Assembly: GCF_022458865.1 (NCBI RefSeq)
Contig: NZ_JAJNMU010000008.1
Span: 1-64,000, forward strand
Length of the DNA: 64,000 nucleotides
Origin: Paenibacillus periandrae
Lineage (GTDB): Bacteria; Bacillota; Bacilli; Paenibacillales; NBRC-103111
Reading direction: 5' to 3'
Below the pieces are notes generated by a model that worked only from the letters and a program-made list of their open reading frames with translations, had not been told where the DNA came from and ran no database searches. The translations under genes and the position numbers were made by a program. This document shows, in pieces, positions 9,045 to 17,629 of this stretch. Each line of letters opens with the position of its first letter. The stretch's first letter is position 1.

Positions 9045-9956
9045 CTACGTCTGGTGTGGGAGCGGGTTCATTCTTTTGAGTAAAGCAATCTGAAGACGAA
9101 ACATCGCTTCACTAAGCTTATTGGCGGTTTGCTTAACATAACCATCTTTTATCAGGAAAGTAGTTAATCTTCCCATCGTACGAGTATTACTAAATCGGTT
9201 TTTTACATGTTCATCACTGAAGAGATCTGCTAAACCTTTCATTTTTCCAAAGAATTTCTGAAGCTCTATTCGTTCCTTTTCATCCAATGATTGTTCGTAT
9301 TCTTCCTTAGATGCTTGAGCTGCACGCAATTTTTGATTATACTCACGAAGTAAATGTTTGATCTCTGAAAAGTGTTTCACTAACCCATGTTTATGTGCCA
9401 AAGTATCAAATTGGGTAACAAGTTGATCCGCTTCATACGGTGTGAAATACTCCGTAATCGCAATCATCTTTTCCTTCTCTCTCTTCAGGTCGCGCATCCG
9501 TTGTAATGACCGCTCTTGACGAATGAGTTCTTCATAAAGAACTGCCTTTTTAAGAAGCTGTTTTCCTTCTGCAAAAATGTAATGCTGAATACGATTCTCT
9601 TCTAACAGAGGAACGAGACAGTCAGTGATTGATTTTCCAACATGCAGTTGAACTTCAGCACCCGGATATTTCTCTGTTAGAAAAGCCAATATTCGCTCAG
9701 CAAATAACTTTTGAAGTTTTTTATCAGGAACTGGGCTCCGCGGATAAAATGAAACACTTTCATCATAAGAGATGATACGGAGCTCATGAAAACTTAAAAA
9801 GTAAATATGTTCTGTTGGAAATCGTAATTCTTCCATGAACCGAAGTGCAGCGTTTATCCAACGGCTACGCTTTCCATTGTAAAACTCAAAGGCTGGTGCA
9901 GATGCCATCCTATTGGATGACTCCATAACTAGCGCTACTTTCATCGACGATTTCAT
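9045..9956 (-). CDS. DUF6884-like protein with helical C-terminal region
   Basis: 303 residues. ATG 9956 is chosen because GGAGGTG sits six bases before it, inside the longer open frame that begins at 9971. Residues ~1-130 follow the DUF6884 pattern: a first strand (VALVMESS), PAFEFYNGKRSRW, then YFLSFHELRIISYDESVSFY, matching the family's 'ILSAKYGL..PYD' block. The early Cys and Lys usual in that family are absent. Residues ~140-300 are helical and charged, probably coiled coil. DUF6884 proteins occur in mobile and anti-phage regions; the biochemical role is unknown to me. Confidence 0.45.
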   Translation of the reverse strand: MKSSMKVALVMESSNRMASAPAFEFYNGKRSRWINAALRFMEELRFPTEHIYFLSFHELRIISYDESVSFYPRSPVPDKKLQKLFAERILAFLTEKYPGAEVQLHVGKSITDCLVPLLEENRIQHYIFAEGKQLLKKAVLYEELIRQERSLQRMRDLKREKEKMIAITEYFTPYEADQLVTQFDTLAHKHGLVKHFSEIKHLLREYNQKLRAAQASKEEYEQSLDEKERIELQKFFGKMKGLADLFSDEHVKNRFSNTRTMGRLTTFLIKDGYVKQTANKLSEAMFRLQIALLKRMNPLPHQT

Positions 9957-10281
9957 TAAGTACACCTCCATGTTTAAGTAACTAATTGGGTTTCTTCATC
10001 AGCAAGCCCTCTACCCGATTATTTGCGAGAGAACACAAAAAAACACTTTCCCCCAAGTGCAATCAATTCTGTAAAATAACAGAAAAGCACTTTAGAAAAA
10101 GTGTATGGTCTCGAATGCTAAAAGCGGGTAAGTCGCTTGACGCCGCCCAAATAGTGTTTTAATATACCAATTATTATAAATCATACGTAAGAATATTGTA
10201 AAGTGAGTAAATTGCATTCAATCGGATCACAGTGATAGAATGCCTCTGCATAATTCAGCAATTTCTTACTGTGAAAAGAAG
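9957..10281. other. Intergenic region
   Basis: No gene is seen. A long-range inverted repeat (aaacacttt near 10040, aaaagtgt near 10100) may contribute to termination of the minus-strand gene ending at 10282. Otherwise unremarkable AT-rich sequence. Confidence 0.35.
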
Positions 10282-11289
10282 CTATATTCCGTTTACCATA
10301 TCGTTGTATTTTTCTTCAATTACTTCCACCGAATCTTTTCCCTCTTTATATAGATCCAACATCCGAAGAAGATCTCGTTCATCAAGAACCAAAATCCTTA
10401 CTTTGTTATCTTTCCAATAATCTCTTAACCAGGTCTTACACTTGTTGGTGATACCTTCTCTCGTTAATACTATTCCAAAATTCCCAAAATACGGGTTCTT
10501 GTCAAGGTAGGCTCTAAATCTTGCTAGTTCCGCTTGTGCCAGTTCATTTTTATAGTTCTTTGCATCGAATAACAAAATATCCACGTTGTCTCTCGATTTT
10601 AAAAGACGTAAAAATTCATTTTTACACTTTGTCTTGTTCGTGATTTGAAAATCTCGCCTATCCGTTTCTAAATGATTAGTGACTTGTGTTTTAATATCTA
10701 CTTTCCCTCGGTATGCCTTATGGAAGCAAATAGTCAAAAACACTTCGAGAAACCTTTCAAATGCAGTTCCATCCGAAAAAGGTAAAGATAACAGCTCCTC
10801 TCGTAATTTGGCAGTTTTCTCTAATACATTGGTATAGTTTTTAAAAAGTGTCTTAAAAATTTCTGCAGAAACTCCATCTTTATTCCCATAATAAAAAAAA
10901 GATGAATCTTTTCCCGTCGATCTCAAGTAGATCAACCCAGTCTTGTATTGATCAAAAGCTTTACCGTGTTCCCTTATTTCTCTATTTAGTCTGAGCATTT
11001 GTTCTGTTGCAGGAAACTCCATTATGAAATAAGTAGGCTCTTTAATTGCAACAATTTGTATTATAAAAAAGCCTAAATCATATGCATCATCATAAATTGA
11101 ATTAAAATCAACTAGGAGTAGATCTAAGTTGTGCTCCATTAAAGAAAGATCAAAATCAAAAGTGTCTGAATCTTCAAGAGGCCTGCGATGATTTATATAT
11201 TTTATATAGTCCTTGCTTGAATATACGCATTTCGAGTCATTCGGTATCACAATCTTCTCCGTATTAAAAAACAGATTCACATGCTTCAA
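10282..11289 (-). CDS. Restriction-endonuclease-like (Mrr-type) protein
   Basis: 335 residues. Residues ~175-290 resemble an Mrr/RE_endonuclease-like core: DGTAFERFLEVFL (helix with the conserved Glu), a strand-loop with RRDFQI, then VDILLFDAKNYKNELAQAEL, where D-A-K takes the place of the E-x-K catalytic half-site, followed by NFGIVLTREGIT. The N-terminal ~170 residues are unrecognised and may sense or bind a target. A role in restriction or DNA repair is inferred from fold and context (two methylases and another nuclease-like gene within 6 kb). Confidence 0.5.
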   Translation of the reverse strand: MKHVNLFFNTEKIVIPNDSKCVYSSKDYIKYINHRRPLEDSDTFDFDLSLMEHNLDLLLVDFNSIYDDAYDLGFFIIQIVAIKEPTYFIMEFPATEQMLRLNREIREHGKAFDQYKTGLIYLRSTGKDSSFFYYGNKDGVSAEIFKTLFKNYTNVLEKTAKLREELLSLPFSDGTAFERFLEVFLTICFHKAYRGKVDIKTQVTNHLETDRRDFQITNKTKCKNEFLRLLKSRDNVDILLFDAKNYKNELAQAELARFRAYLDKNPYFGNFGIVLTREGITNKCKTWLRDYWKDNKVRILVLDERDLLRMLDLYKEGKDSVEVIEEKYNDMVNGI

Positions 11290-11426
11290 TCAAATCACCC
11301 TCCTTGTTAATCTTAGCATGCATTTGACAAGAATACCAAAACTGAAATCTTTATTGTTCGGACTAATCGAATACTCCAAAAAACTGGCCATTCATTTTAA
11401 TTCCGATTCCAGTCAAATAGTTTTTT

Positions 11427-12119
11427 TCATTTCCACCTTGCTTTTTTCTTCCTATTCCTATTCATCTTTCTTATCTCGCGTTTCAACTCTTGTTCAGGAT
11501 TAAAGGGGCCTACATCTCTCTGGTATTTGCGTAATAGAATCCAGTAGGGAATGCTGGTTATTATGAGTGTGAAAACCCAAAATGCTGTTATAGTTTGAAG
11601 AAAAGGGGTCAGATATTTAATGGTATTGAGTAACATAATAAAATCAAGACCCATAATCGCAATACCGATTTTAGTTAGTTTCATACCCAATTGTTTCTCT
11701 GCCTCTGACATTTTCATGAGAATTCTCAAAAATCCAAGTGCGAACAACACGAATATAAACGGCATTAAACCATATGTATTGACCCATATTAAGACTTCAG
11801 CGGAATAGATGAAAGTATAATAGAGCAGCGGAAATCCACTTAATAATTCATCGGGGTTTATTTGACGGTTATCCATTAACCATTCTAAGCCACCTGCGAT
11901 CATAGGTACTAACATAACTGGTATTAATATAGATCTTAGCCAGCCTAATCTTAATTTTTGATCCCATTTAGCAAAAAAGAAAAGAATATCTAAAAACCTG
12001 TTAATATTGTAGCGTAAAGTTAAGAACAAAAGCCTACCATTTGGGGGTTTCTTCGCTTTATATGGGTTTCTCTTCAATGTTTTTACCCCTTTATTTACGA
12101 AATTTTCTATATATTTCAT
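11427..12119 (-). CDS. Multi-pass membrane protein
   Basis: 230 residues with about five hydrophobic segments (~65-80, ~100-115, ~118-132, ~145-160, ~170-195) between a basic N-terminus and a very basic C-terminus (RKMNRNRKKKARWK). Not recognised. The C-terminal basic tail suggests a cytoplasmic end. It is divergent from the AbrB-fusion gene across a ~340-base spacer. Confidence 0.5.
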   Translation of the reverse strand: MKYIENFVNKGVKTLKRNPYKAKKPPNGRLLFLTLRYNINRFLDILFFFAKWDQKLRLGWLRSILIPVMLVPMIAGGLEWLMDNRQINPDELLSGFPLLYYTFIYSAEVLIWVNTYGLMPFIFVLFALGFLRILMKMSEAEKQLGMKLTKIGIAIMGLDFIMLLNTIKYLTPFLQTITAFWVFTLIITSIPYWILLRKYQRDVGPFNPEQELKREIRKMNRNRKKKARWK

Positions 12120-12367
12120 ACGTGCGGACTGGAACTAGGTTCCAGTTCGAAAGCTACGATGTCTTGTATTTACAATTGGAACGACATCATATTCAAATTG
12201 CTATAATCGTAAATCGTTACTATAGTTATCCGTTTATCACTTTTTCTATGTGTACGCATAATCCACTCGATGATGTTTACATGACCATCGTAGGCGCGCA
12301 AGGCAATCAAAAAGTTGAGAGAAGAAGATATTCTTTCCCTTGCAAAGAAGGGGATTATAATCGAACT

Positions 12368-12442
12368 GTAGGAGTCGTAGGAATAAGACTTGCCAAATCA
12401 TGGAGATGTATGATATTTTGATCGTAGGAGTCGTAGGAATAA
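12368..12442 (+). repeat. Paired 19-base direct repeats in front of the AbrB-fusion gene
   Basis: gtaggagtcgtaggaataa occurs at 12368-12386 and again at 12424-12442, 56 bases apart; each copy is itself built from two gtagga(g/a)-type half units. The second copy ends just before the AAGGAGG of the gene at 12459. The surrounding interval 12120-12458 holds no other gene. The repeats could be operators for the adjacent AbrB-type protein, which is inference. Confidence 0.55.
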
Positions 12443-12458
12443 CAAGGAGGACAATATA

Positions 12459-13337
12459 ATGATTGTAGAATTTACAAAGGTTCTACCGAAATTTCAAATT
12501 ACATTAAAAGAGGCTATCCGTGATAAATTAGGGGTCAAAGAAGGCGATGAATTAATTTTTGTCGAGGAGAAAGAAGGCTTTTTCGTTAAAAAAGCCAATC
12601 GAAAAGAAAGTATATTTGCTAGGTACTTGCCGGACGAACGCCTTATATTGGATGCGTCTGTTAGGACGCTGGAGGATCTCGCTAACTTCGATTTTCTATC
12701 TACCGAATGTATTCCAGTTTTGAAGCAGATTATGAACCAGCGTAAAAGCCTGTTGATCGCTTATGAGCCGCCGAATAAAGGCTTGATGGAAAAGAAGTTA
12801 ATTAAAGCCTTGTATCACGAAGTGAGGAATGATATAGGGGTCATAAATTTCAATGCTGCTTATGACCTCAAGTTACATGATACCTATTACGAACAACCTA
12901 TCATAGAATTTAACCTATGGGCGTTTAACGAAATGGAACACCTTAAAAATTCAACGCGTTTAGCCATGCTTAACGATCTTATCATTTTTCCGGAAATCTT
13001 GGATTCCCACGGGGCTCATTTTTTCGATTATTGCACGACACGATTAGGGAGGGTGGTCTCTTCGATTCAAGTGTTAAACGTGCTTCCACATCCGAATATG
13101 GTATTCGGTCAAATAATTCGAGAAGCTACACAGGTTTACGATAAAGGCGTACCTTATCGGATTCTACTTGAACAATTGGCGAATGGTATTGGATATATTC
13201 TTTATTGCGGGCCTTGTAATGGCAGCTATAAATTAAAACAGGTTACTACCATTAAAGTCATTGATGGAGAAATTGTTTCGAACGATATCATTTCGTATGA
13301 TGAAAAAACAAACGAATGGCATCTGAACGAAGTTTAA
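12459..13337 (+). CDS. AbrB/SpoVT DNA-binding domain fused to a degenerate CpaF-type ATPase
   Basis: 292 residues, start supported by AAGGAGG 8 bases upstream. Residues 1-48 form a SpoVT/AbrB swapped-hairpin domain (KFQITLKEAIRDKLGVKEGD, then FFVKK), a DNA-binding fold of transition-state regulators and antitoxins. Residues ~65-290 follow a CpaF/VirB11-type secretion ATPase along its length: a 'LTLDDL..L'-like segment (VRTLEDL), the P-loop position (LLIAYEPPNKGL, ~98-109) without the GxxGxGKT consensus, the Walker B region (LNDLIIFPEI, ~171-180), and the C-terminal block LLEQLANGIGYIL...QVTTIKVIDG. Catalytic residues are missing, so ATP hydrolysis is unlikely. Inference: a regulator derived from a Tad-type ATPase; a real CpaF is encoded at 27471. 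Confidence 0.6.
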   Translation: MIVEFTKVLPKFQITLKEAIRDKLGVKEGDELIFVEEKEGFFVKKANRKESIFARYLPDERLILDASVRTLEDLANFDFLSTECIPVLKQIMNQRKSLLIAYEPPNKGLMEKKLIKALYHEVRNDIGVINFNAAYDLKLHDTYYEQPIIEFNLWAFNEMEHLKNSTRLAMLNDLIIFPEILDSHGAHFFDYCTTRLGRVVSSIQVLNVLPHPNMVFGQIIREATQVYDKGVPYRILLEQLANGIGYILYCGPCNGSYKLKQVTTIKVIDGEIVSNDIISYDEKTNEWHLNEV

Positions 13338-13461
13338 TAAGGACAACACTACGTACGTATAACCTTCCTTATTTTAGGATCTGCTATCGAAAGATAAAAA
13401 AAGCAGCGGCAAACTTGGTCTTTCGAGTCCCTAACAGACCATCCTGTTTAGAAATAATAAT

Positions 13462-13540
13462 GTTTTAGACTCGGACACCTTGATAGGACAGGGTTTTTAG
13501 CTCTCTAATTTCGGGACCATAGAAAAAATAGTTTTAGACT
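13462..13540 (+). repeat. Two gttttagact motifs resembling TnsB sites
   Basis: gttttagact occurs at 13462-13471 and 13531-13540, each preceded by an A/T run (aataataat, aaaaaata). The arrangement resembles the ~22-base TnsB-binding sites of Tn7 ends (AATAAAGTCTTAAACTG). Inverted copies are at 17794-17803 and 17814-17823, and further copies at 18049 and 21704-21769. No Tn7-type transposase is in the window. Confidence 0.4.
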
Positions 13541-13554
13541 GGGTGGCGTTTTAG

Positions 13555-13753
13555 TTGTTTGTTGAACCAAAAGAGTTCGGAAAACGAAGACCACGAACGC
13601 CCAAAACTGTAGATTGCTCTTGTGGTAACCCGGCTCCTAAAGTTGAATATGCAACGTATGAATGCAGTTGTGGTAAGGCTTTTCAGTACCAGTATGGAAA
13701 ATTAATTGAAGGATCACATTACTGGAATTACTCTTTTAGCAAACGTATATATC
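13555..13753 (+). pseudogene. Zinc-ribbon gene, 5' part, split by the IS66 unit (3' part 17757-17800)
   Basis: The frame starts with TTG right after a stop and encodes a small protein with a four-cysteine zinc ribbon (CSCG ... CSCG). At 13753 the reading frame runs into the IS66 end. Removing 13754-17756 (insert plus one target copy) restores the frame: after SFSKRIY it continues QKIRTFPVSDSTLV and stops at 17798-17800, giving 80 residues. The gene was therefore intact before insertion. No ATG or clear ribosome site is present, so its original start may lie elsewhere. Confidence 0.6.
13746..13753. repeat. Left 8-base target duplication (tatatatc)
   Basis: tatatatc lies directly left of the IS66 terminal repeat gtaagcgtct. 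The identical octamer is directly right of the opposite terminus at 17749-17756. Eight bases is the usual target duplication of IS66 elements. Confidence 0.8.
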
Positions 13754-13872
13754 GTAAGCGTCTAACAAGAAGGTGTATTCCAATCCAATCTAGACTTTGA
13801 GACAATTCCGTTAGAGTAAGTCGTTAGAGTTTTTCGACTCTACTCGAAAAACTCTAATGGGAGTGTATCCAA

Positions 13873-14058
13873 TTGCAAACTGTAGAAATAAGAAATCGCT
13901 ATCGACTCCAGCAGTGGACCGAGATGATTCGTGACTGCCGTTCCAGTGGTCAGACCGTGGTTCGCTGGTGTGCCGATCACGAAGTCAATGTGAAAAGCTA
14001 TTACTACTGGCTCCGTAAAATCGATAAGATTCGTCAGATGATAAATAAATCTGAATAA
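13873..14058 (+). pseudogene. Truncated IS66 tnpA (Orf1) in the left end fragment
   Basis: 61 codons. The first ~50 residues (QTVEIRNRYRLQQWTEMIRD and so on to YYYWLRKI) match the TnpA encoded at 17258-17629; it contains the helix-turn-helix-like segment SGQTVVRWCADHEVN. Homology stops at ~14021, after which the frame runs into passenger DNA. Non-functional remnant. Confidence 0.8.
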
Positions 14059-14086
14059 AATAGATAATTTATTGGGAGATGGTTGT

Positions 14087-14314
14087 ATGTTTGTTTTAGC
14101 TCGTATAGTTAGTGAATTAAGTGAAGAGGAATTAAAACAAGGCTATGATGAATTGCATGAGTTGGGGAAGACTGGTATTTTGGTGCAAGGTATTGTTCGT
14201 AAAGTAGATGAAGAGTTTAGAAGAGAGATTCCTACACAACAGTTTTCAGTTACAGTATTAGAAAGAGCATTTTTGTATGAGATTGCCAAAAGGTATTATA
14301 ACAAAGAGGAGTAA
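14087..14314 (+). CDS. Small passenger protein of the IS66 unit
   Basis: 75 residues, acidic, unrecognised. ATG 14087 is chosen because GGGAG lies ~9 bases upstream; an in-frame TTG at 14072 precedes the ribosome site. Probably all-helical, cytoplasmic (VSELSEEELKQGYDELHELG). First of three closely spaced genes (6 bases to the next), which suggests one transcript. Confidence 0.5.
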   Translation: MFVLARIVSELSEEELKQGYDELHELGKTGILVQGIVRKVDEEFRREIPTQQFSVTVLERAFLYEIAKRYYNKEE

Positions 14315-14319
14315 TTATC

Positions 14320-14586
14320 ATGGACGAATTTGCGACAATGAGTTTTTGTGGGTTAGAGGTTTTTGATTTTGATACAGTTGATGGAATTGAAGGTCACTTT
14401 CAATATAACAATGCGAAATTCCATTTGCAATCATTGAAGGAATTTGATAGCGCTTGTGTTGAAGTATATGAAGATTGGAAGGTAATCATCTGGGGTGATG
14501 AAGGTGTAATTCAAAAAGAATTTTACATAATGGACATCGAAGAATTTAGGATTAATCTGTATACGAAATATCCATTGAAAGGATAG
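14320..14586 (+). CDS. Small passenger protein of the IS66 unit
   Basis: 88 residues, acidic, rich in aromatic residues, no cysteine motif or signal peptide. AGAGGAG lies 9 bases upstream of ATG. Not recognised. Predicted beta-rich (YEDWKVIIWGDEGVIQKEFY). Confidence 0.5.
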   Translation: MDEFATMSFCGLEVFDFDTVDGIEGHFQYNNAKFHLQSLKEFDSACVEVYEDWKVIIWGDEGVIQKEFYIMDIEEFRINLYTKYPLKG

Positions 14587-14619
14587 TTTCATTCTAATAA
14601 AACAAGGAGTGTGCATATA

Positions 14620-14862
14620 ATGAGTTGGTTTTCGAATGAACCAAAAGACAATTCTTACGTAGTAATTCCGTCAGAAAATGTAACTAAGATAAAATTTGGA
14701 GATACGTGTTATATTGGTTATCAAATATATGGGCAAGAATTCTGGGAAATAACGGGTGTCTTTTATACGACTGAAGTATCTTCGTTAGAAGTTCGTAAAT
14801 ACAAATACCATATGGCAGGATATCTGCATCATGCCTTATTGCCGCTTAGCAGGCTACTATAA
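14620..14862 (+). CDS. Small passenger protein of the IS66 unit
   Basis: 80 residues, unrecognised. ATG 14620 is preferred to the GTG at 14611 because AAGGAG lies 10 bases before it and directly abuts the GTG. Probably a small beta protein (KFGDTCYIGYQIYGQEFWEI). It ends just before the ligase fragment. Confidence 0.5.
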   Translation: MSWFSNEPKDNSYVVIPSENVTKIKFGDTCYIGYQIYGQEFWEITGVFYTTEVSSLEVRKYKYHMAGYLHHALLPLSRLL

Positions 14863-14892
14863 GTTAATTTTCTATTTTGAAGAAGAAAGTGG

Positions 14893-15210
14893 ATGAACTT
14901 GCAGGAGTATCTGACGTCTAAATGTAGGGATAGTAGCGATCCGTTGGATTGTCGAGCAAGGGTTCAATTGCTTGAGGAATCCTTTGTCGAAAACGACCAT
15001 TATAAGAAAGTTAAACAAGTTGAAGGAGATACGTTAGAGTATTTTAAGCTCATCCAGCAACATGGATTAGAGGGAATAGTCAAGAAGAAAGATTCAAAAT
15101 ATGAAATCGATAGACGATCATGGAACTGGCAAAAGGTTATCAACTGGATATATGCTGAAGTTTATATTACTGGTTACAGAAAAAAGGATTTTGGATGGTT
15201 AACGTCTATA
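14893..15210 (+). pseudogene. ATP-dependent DNA ligase fragment, 3' end cut by IS66
   Basis: The encoded fragment carries ligase motif IV (HGLEGIVKKKDSKYE) and motif V (SWNWQKVINWIYA), then VYITGYRKKDFGWL, which parallels VYITGIRKKKFGWM in the intact ligase at 44971. The N-terminal catalytic KxDG lysine domain is missing, and the C-terminus is cut at 15211 by the IS66 terminal repeat; the formal stop (15220-15222) lies inside the repeat. It cannot be an active ligase. A stop codon lies in frame just upstream of 14893, so the 5' part was lost before or during assembly of the unit. Confidence 0.75.
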
Positions 15211-15280
15211 GTAAGCGTCTAACAATCAGGTGTATTGAAAATGAAAAGCCCATGGTTCATGAAGATCCACAGGCTCTGCG

Positions 15281-16814
15281 TTATGTACAATGTTGTTGAA
15301 CTGCCGGACTCCATGGAAGGTACGCATCAAGTAGCTCCGGCTGCTGACGAAATGCAACCGCTGGTAACTGTTGCAACAGATAGACTAGATATTTGTACGG
15401 GTTCAATCCATTTGCCTTTGCTGTCTCTACGATGCTGTAGATCGCTGCACTTGCGGTTGCCCCCCCGTGGACTACCGCTGAATAACCAATTTTTTCGTCC
15501 GACCGTAAAGGGACGAATGCTGTTTTCAGCTAGATTGTTCGAGATCACACAGTTCCCATCTTGTAAGTAATTCATCAACTCTTGCCTATGGTTGCGTGCA
15601 TACTTCAGCGCTTCGCCTAGCTTGGATTTGGGAAGAACTTTACCTTTGGCCGTTTCTACCCATGACCAAAAAGCATCCAGTACAGGCTTTTCCTGCACCA
15701 GACGTTGTTCCTTTCGCTCTTCAGGAGGATGTGAGGCAAGCTGTGCCTCCAGCTCAAAAAACTTGTTGCAATAGGCAATGCCTTCACTGGCAAGAGACTC
15801 TTCCGGATGCTTCGTTTCCAGTGGTAATGCCTCAACAAACTTACGCCGAAGATGGGCCCAGCATAGACAAGGGATCGTCCCTGCTAGATTCGCATATCCG
15901 GAGTAGGCATCGCTATGTAAGTATCCCTTGAACCCTTTCAGGAACGCTTGCGGGTACTTCGCCCCTCGTCCTGGTTGGTACTCAAAGATCCGTATGGGAG
16001 CACGATGCTGCCCACTGCTATAGATCCACATGTAGGAGGGGGTCGTGTTCTTCCGTCCCTTCTCATTCATCACCTGTAAGGGCGTCTCATCCGCATGCAG
16101 ATATCGCTCTTGTACAAGCAACTCATGCAGTCGATTCACCAGTGGTTTCAGCCAGTCTCTCGTGGCCGCGATCATCCAGTTCGCCATCGTGGCCCGACTC
16201 AGATCAAGGCCGATGCTCTTCCACTCCTTCTCCTGACGGTACAGCGGCATGCTGTTCACAAACTTCTGGTACATCACCCATGCCACAGAGGAAGCTGAGG
16301 CCATCGAATGCTGGATGACAGGCGTTGGTGTCGTTGCCTTTTTCATCTGAGGCTTGTCCTCTTTCCGACAGGTCCGGCACTCTAAGGATTCTCTGTAGAT
16401 ATCAATCGCTTGCACGCGGGCAGTGCTAAACTCCATTTCCGTACGCACAAACGCTTCCCCCACCCAGACAAGCTCGCTGTGGCATACATCACAACAACGG
16501 TCCTGAACCTGACAAAGTCGCTTCTCATGCGGAAGATCCTGAAGGAGTTCTGCTCGTTCGCCTACCTGCTTCTTTCGTTGGTAGCTTTGGATCTGCTCGA
16601 TGGTTGGCTCCGATGCAGCGCGTGAAGCTGCTGTCTCTGCCTCATCAAATAAAGACAGCTGCTCCACACCTACGGGGAGGGAAGCTGTTTTCTCGGAGCT
16701 TTTTCCGTACAGTTTCTGTGTTAGAAATTGCACGGTCTCCTGTAGCCGTTTATTCTCTTTTTCCAGGTCGCCGATGCGATGCTCCATCTTTTGTAGCTCT
16801 TCCAAGGGGCTCAT
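15281..16814 (-). pseudogene. tnpC: IS66 transposase TnpC with a frameshift near its end
   Basis: DDE transposase of ~510 residues. N-terminal coiled coil (~1-45), zinc-finger region (CQVQDRCCDVCH), then the catalytic core with HADETPLQV (first Asp), LHSDAYSGY (second Asp) and NNLAENSIRP (Glu). ATG 16814 is used (AAGGA upstream); GTG 16832 is the longer option. At 15460-15466 the coding strand has seven Gs. Six would keep the standard IS66 ending (PRGATASAAIYSIVETAKAN and on to a stop at 15281-15283); with seven the frame shifts and stops at 15327. Either a real inactivating mutation or a homopolymer sequencing error. Confidence 0.75.
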
Positions 16815-16911
16815 GAGATACCGTTCCTTCACTATCTGCTATACCTATCATTATACCAAAAGAAGTAGGCATAAACCCAGATTTTACAGGGGATTTCGGC
16901 TCTGTTTTGAC

Positions 16912-17268
16912 TTACATGGAAGGAGTGAAGCCCAGCTTTTTGACTGCTTTCGGCTGATGGATTGACAGTCCCTCCAGCAACCACCGAAACTCCTGTGACG
17001 TGATCGAGCGTACGGCATCCGCATCCATGGGCCACTGGTATTGACCGGATTCCAGCCGTTTGTACAACAGGACAAAACCATCGCCTTCCCAGTACAAGGC
17101 TTTCATCCGATCGCGCTTGCGACCGCAGAACAGAAACAAATGATTCTGAAACGGGTTCAACTGTAGCTGATGCTGCACCAAGTGAATAAGACCGTCAATG
17201 GAATTTCGCATATCCGTATACCCACAGGCGATATACAGCTGTTCAGCCTTGGAGATGTCACCGAACAT
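16912..17268 (-). CDS. tnpB: IS66 accessory protein TnpB (Orf2)
   Basis: 118 residues, full length for the family. Signature segments are YIACGYTDMRNSIDGLIHLV, NHLFLFCGRKRDRMKALYWE and DGFVLLYKRLE. The protein is required with TnpA for efficient IS66 transposition, but its biochemical role is unclear. ATG 17268 overlaps the end of tnpA by 11 bases, the usual coupled arrangement. The longer open frame to 17478 is not used. Confidence 0.9.
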   Translation of the reverse strand: MFGDISKAEQLYIACGYTDMRNSIDGLIHLVQHQLQLNPFQNHLFLFCGRKRDRMKALYWEGDGFVLLYKRLESGQYQWPMDADAVRSITSQEFRWLLEGLSIHQPKAVKKLGFTPSM

Positions 17269-17629
17269 ACTGCAGGATGCGCAGCGTCTGTTCAAGGAGT
17301 GCGGTAGACGCATGCGGATGAATTTCAATCGTAACGGCATCCGTACGAAGGATGATCGCCGCTTGCTCCTGACTCGCTTCGGGGCGTGGAGAGTTCCTCC
17401 GCAAGGAGGAAGGAACAGGAACCAGAGTCGGTTGATTCGAGGAAGACAAGGCAGGGAGAGATTCACAAGCAGCCTCACGGATTTTTCGAAGCCAGTAGTA
17501 ATAGCTTTTCACATTGACTTCGTGATCGGCACACCAGCGAACCACGGTCTGACCGCTGGAACGACATTCACGAATGATCTCGGTCCACTGCTGGAGTCGA
17601 TAGCGATTCCTCATTTCACCAGTTTGCAA
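17258..17629 (-). CDS. tnpA: IS66 accessory protein TnpA (Orf1)
   Basis: About 123 residues counted from TTG 17629; ATG 17614 is the alternative. The N-terminal half carries a helix-turn-helix-like SGQTVVRWCADHEVN followed by YYYWLRKI, as in IS66 Orf1; the C-terminal half (AAIILRTDAVTIEIHPHAST) is the second conserved block. It likely binds the element's ends. Its first 50 codons are duplicated at 13873-14021. Confidence 0.85.
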   Translation of the reverse strand: MQTGEMRNRYRLQQWTEIIRECRSSGQTVVRWCADHEVNVKSYYYWLRKIREAACESLPALSSSNQPTLVPVPSSLRRNSPRPEASQEQAAIILRTDAVTIEIHPHASTALLEQTLRILQYVR

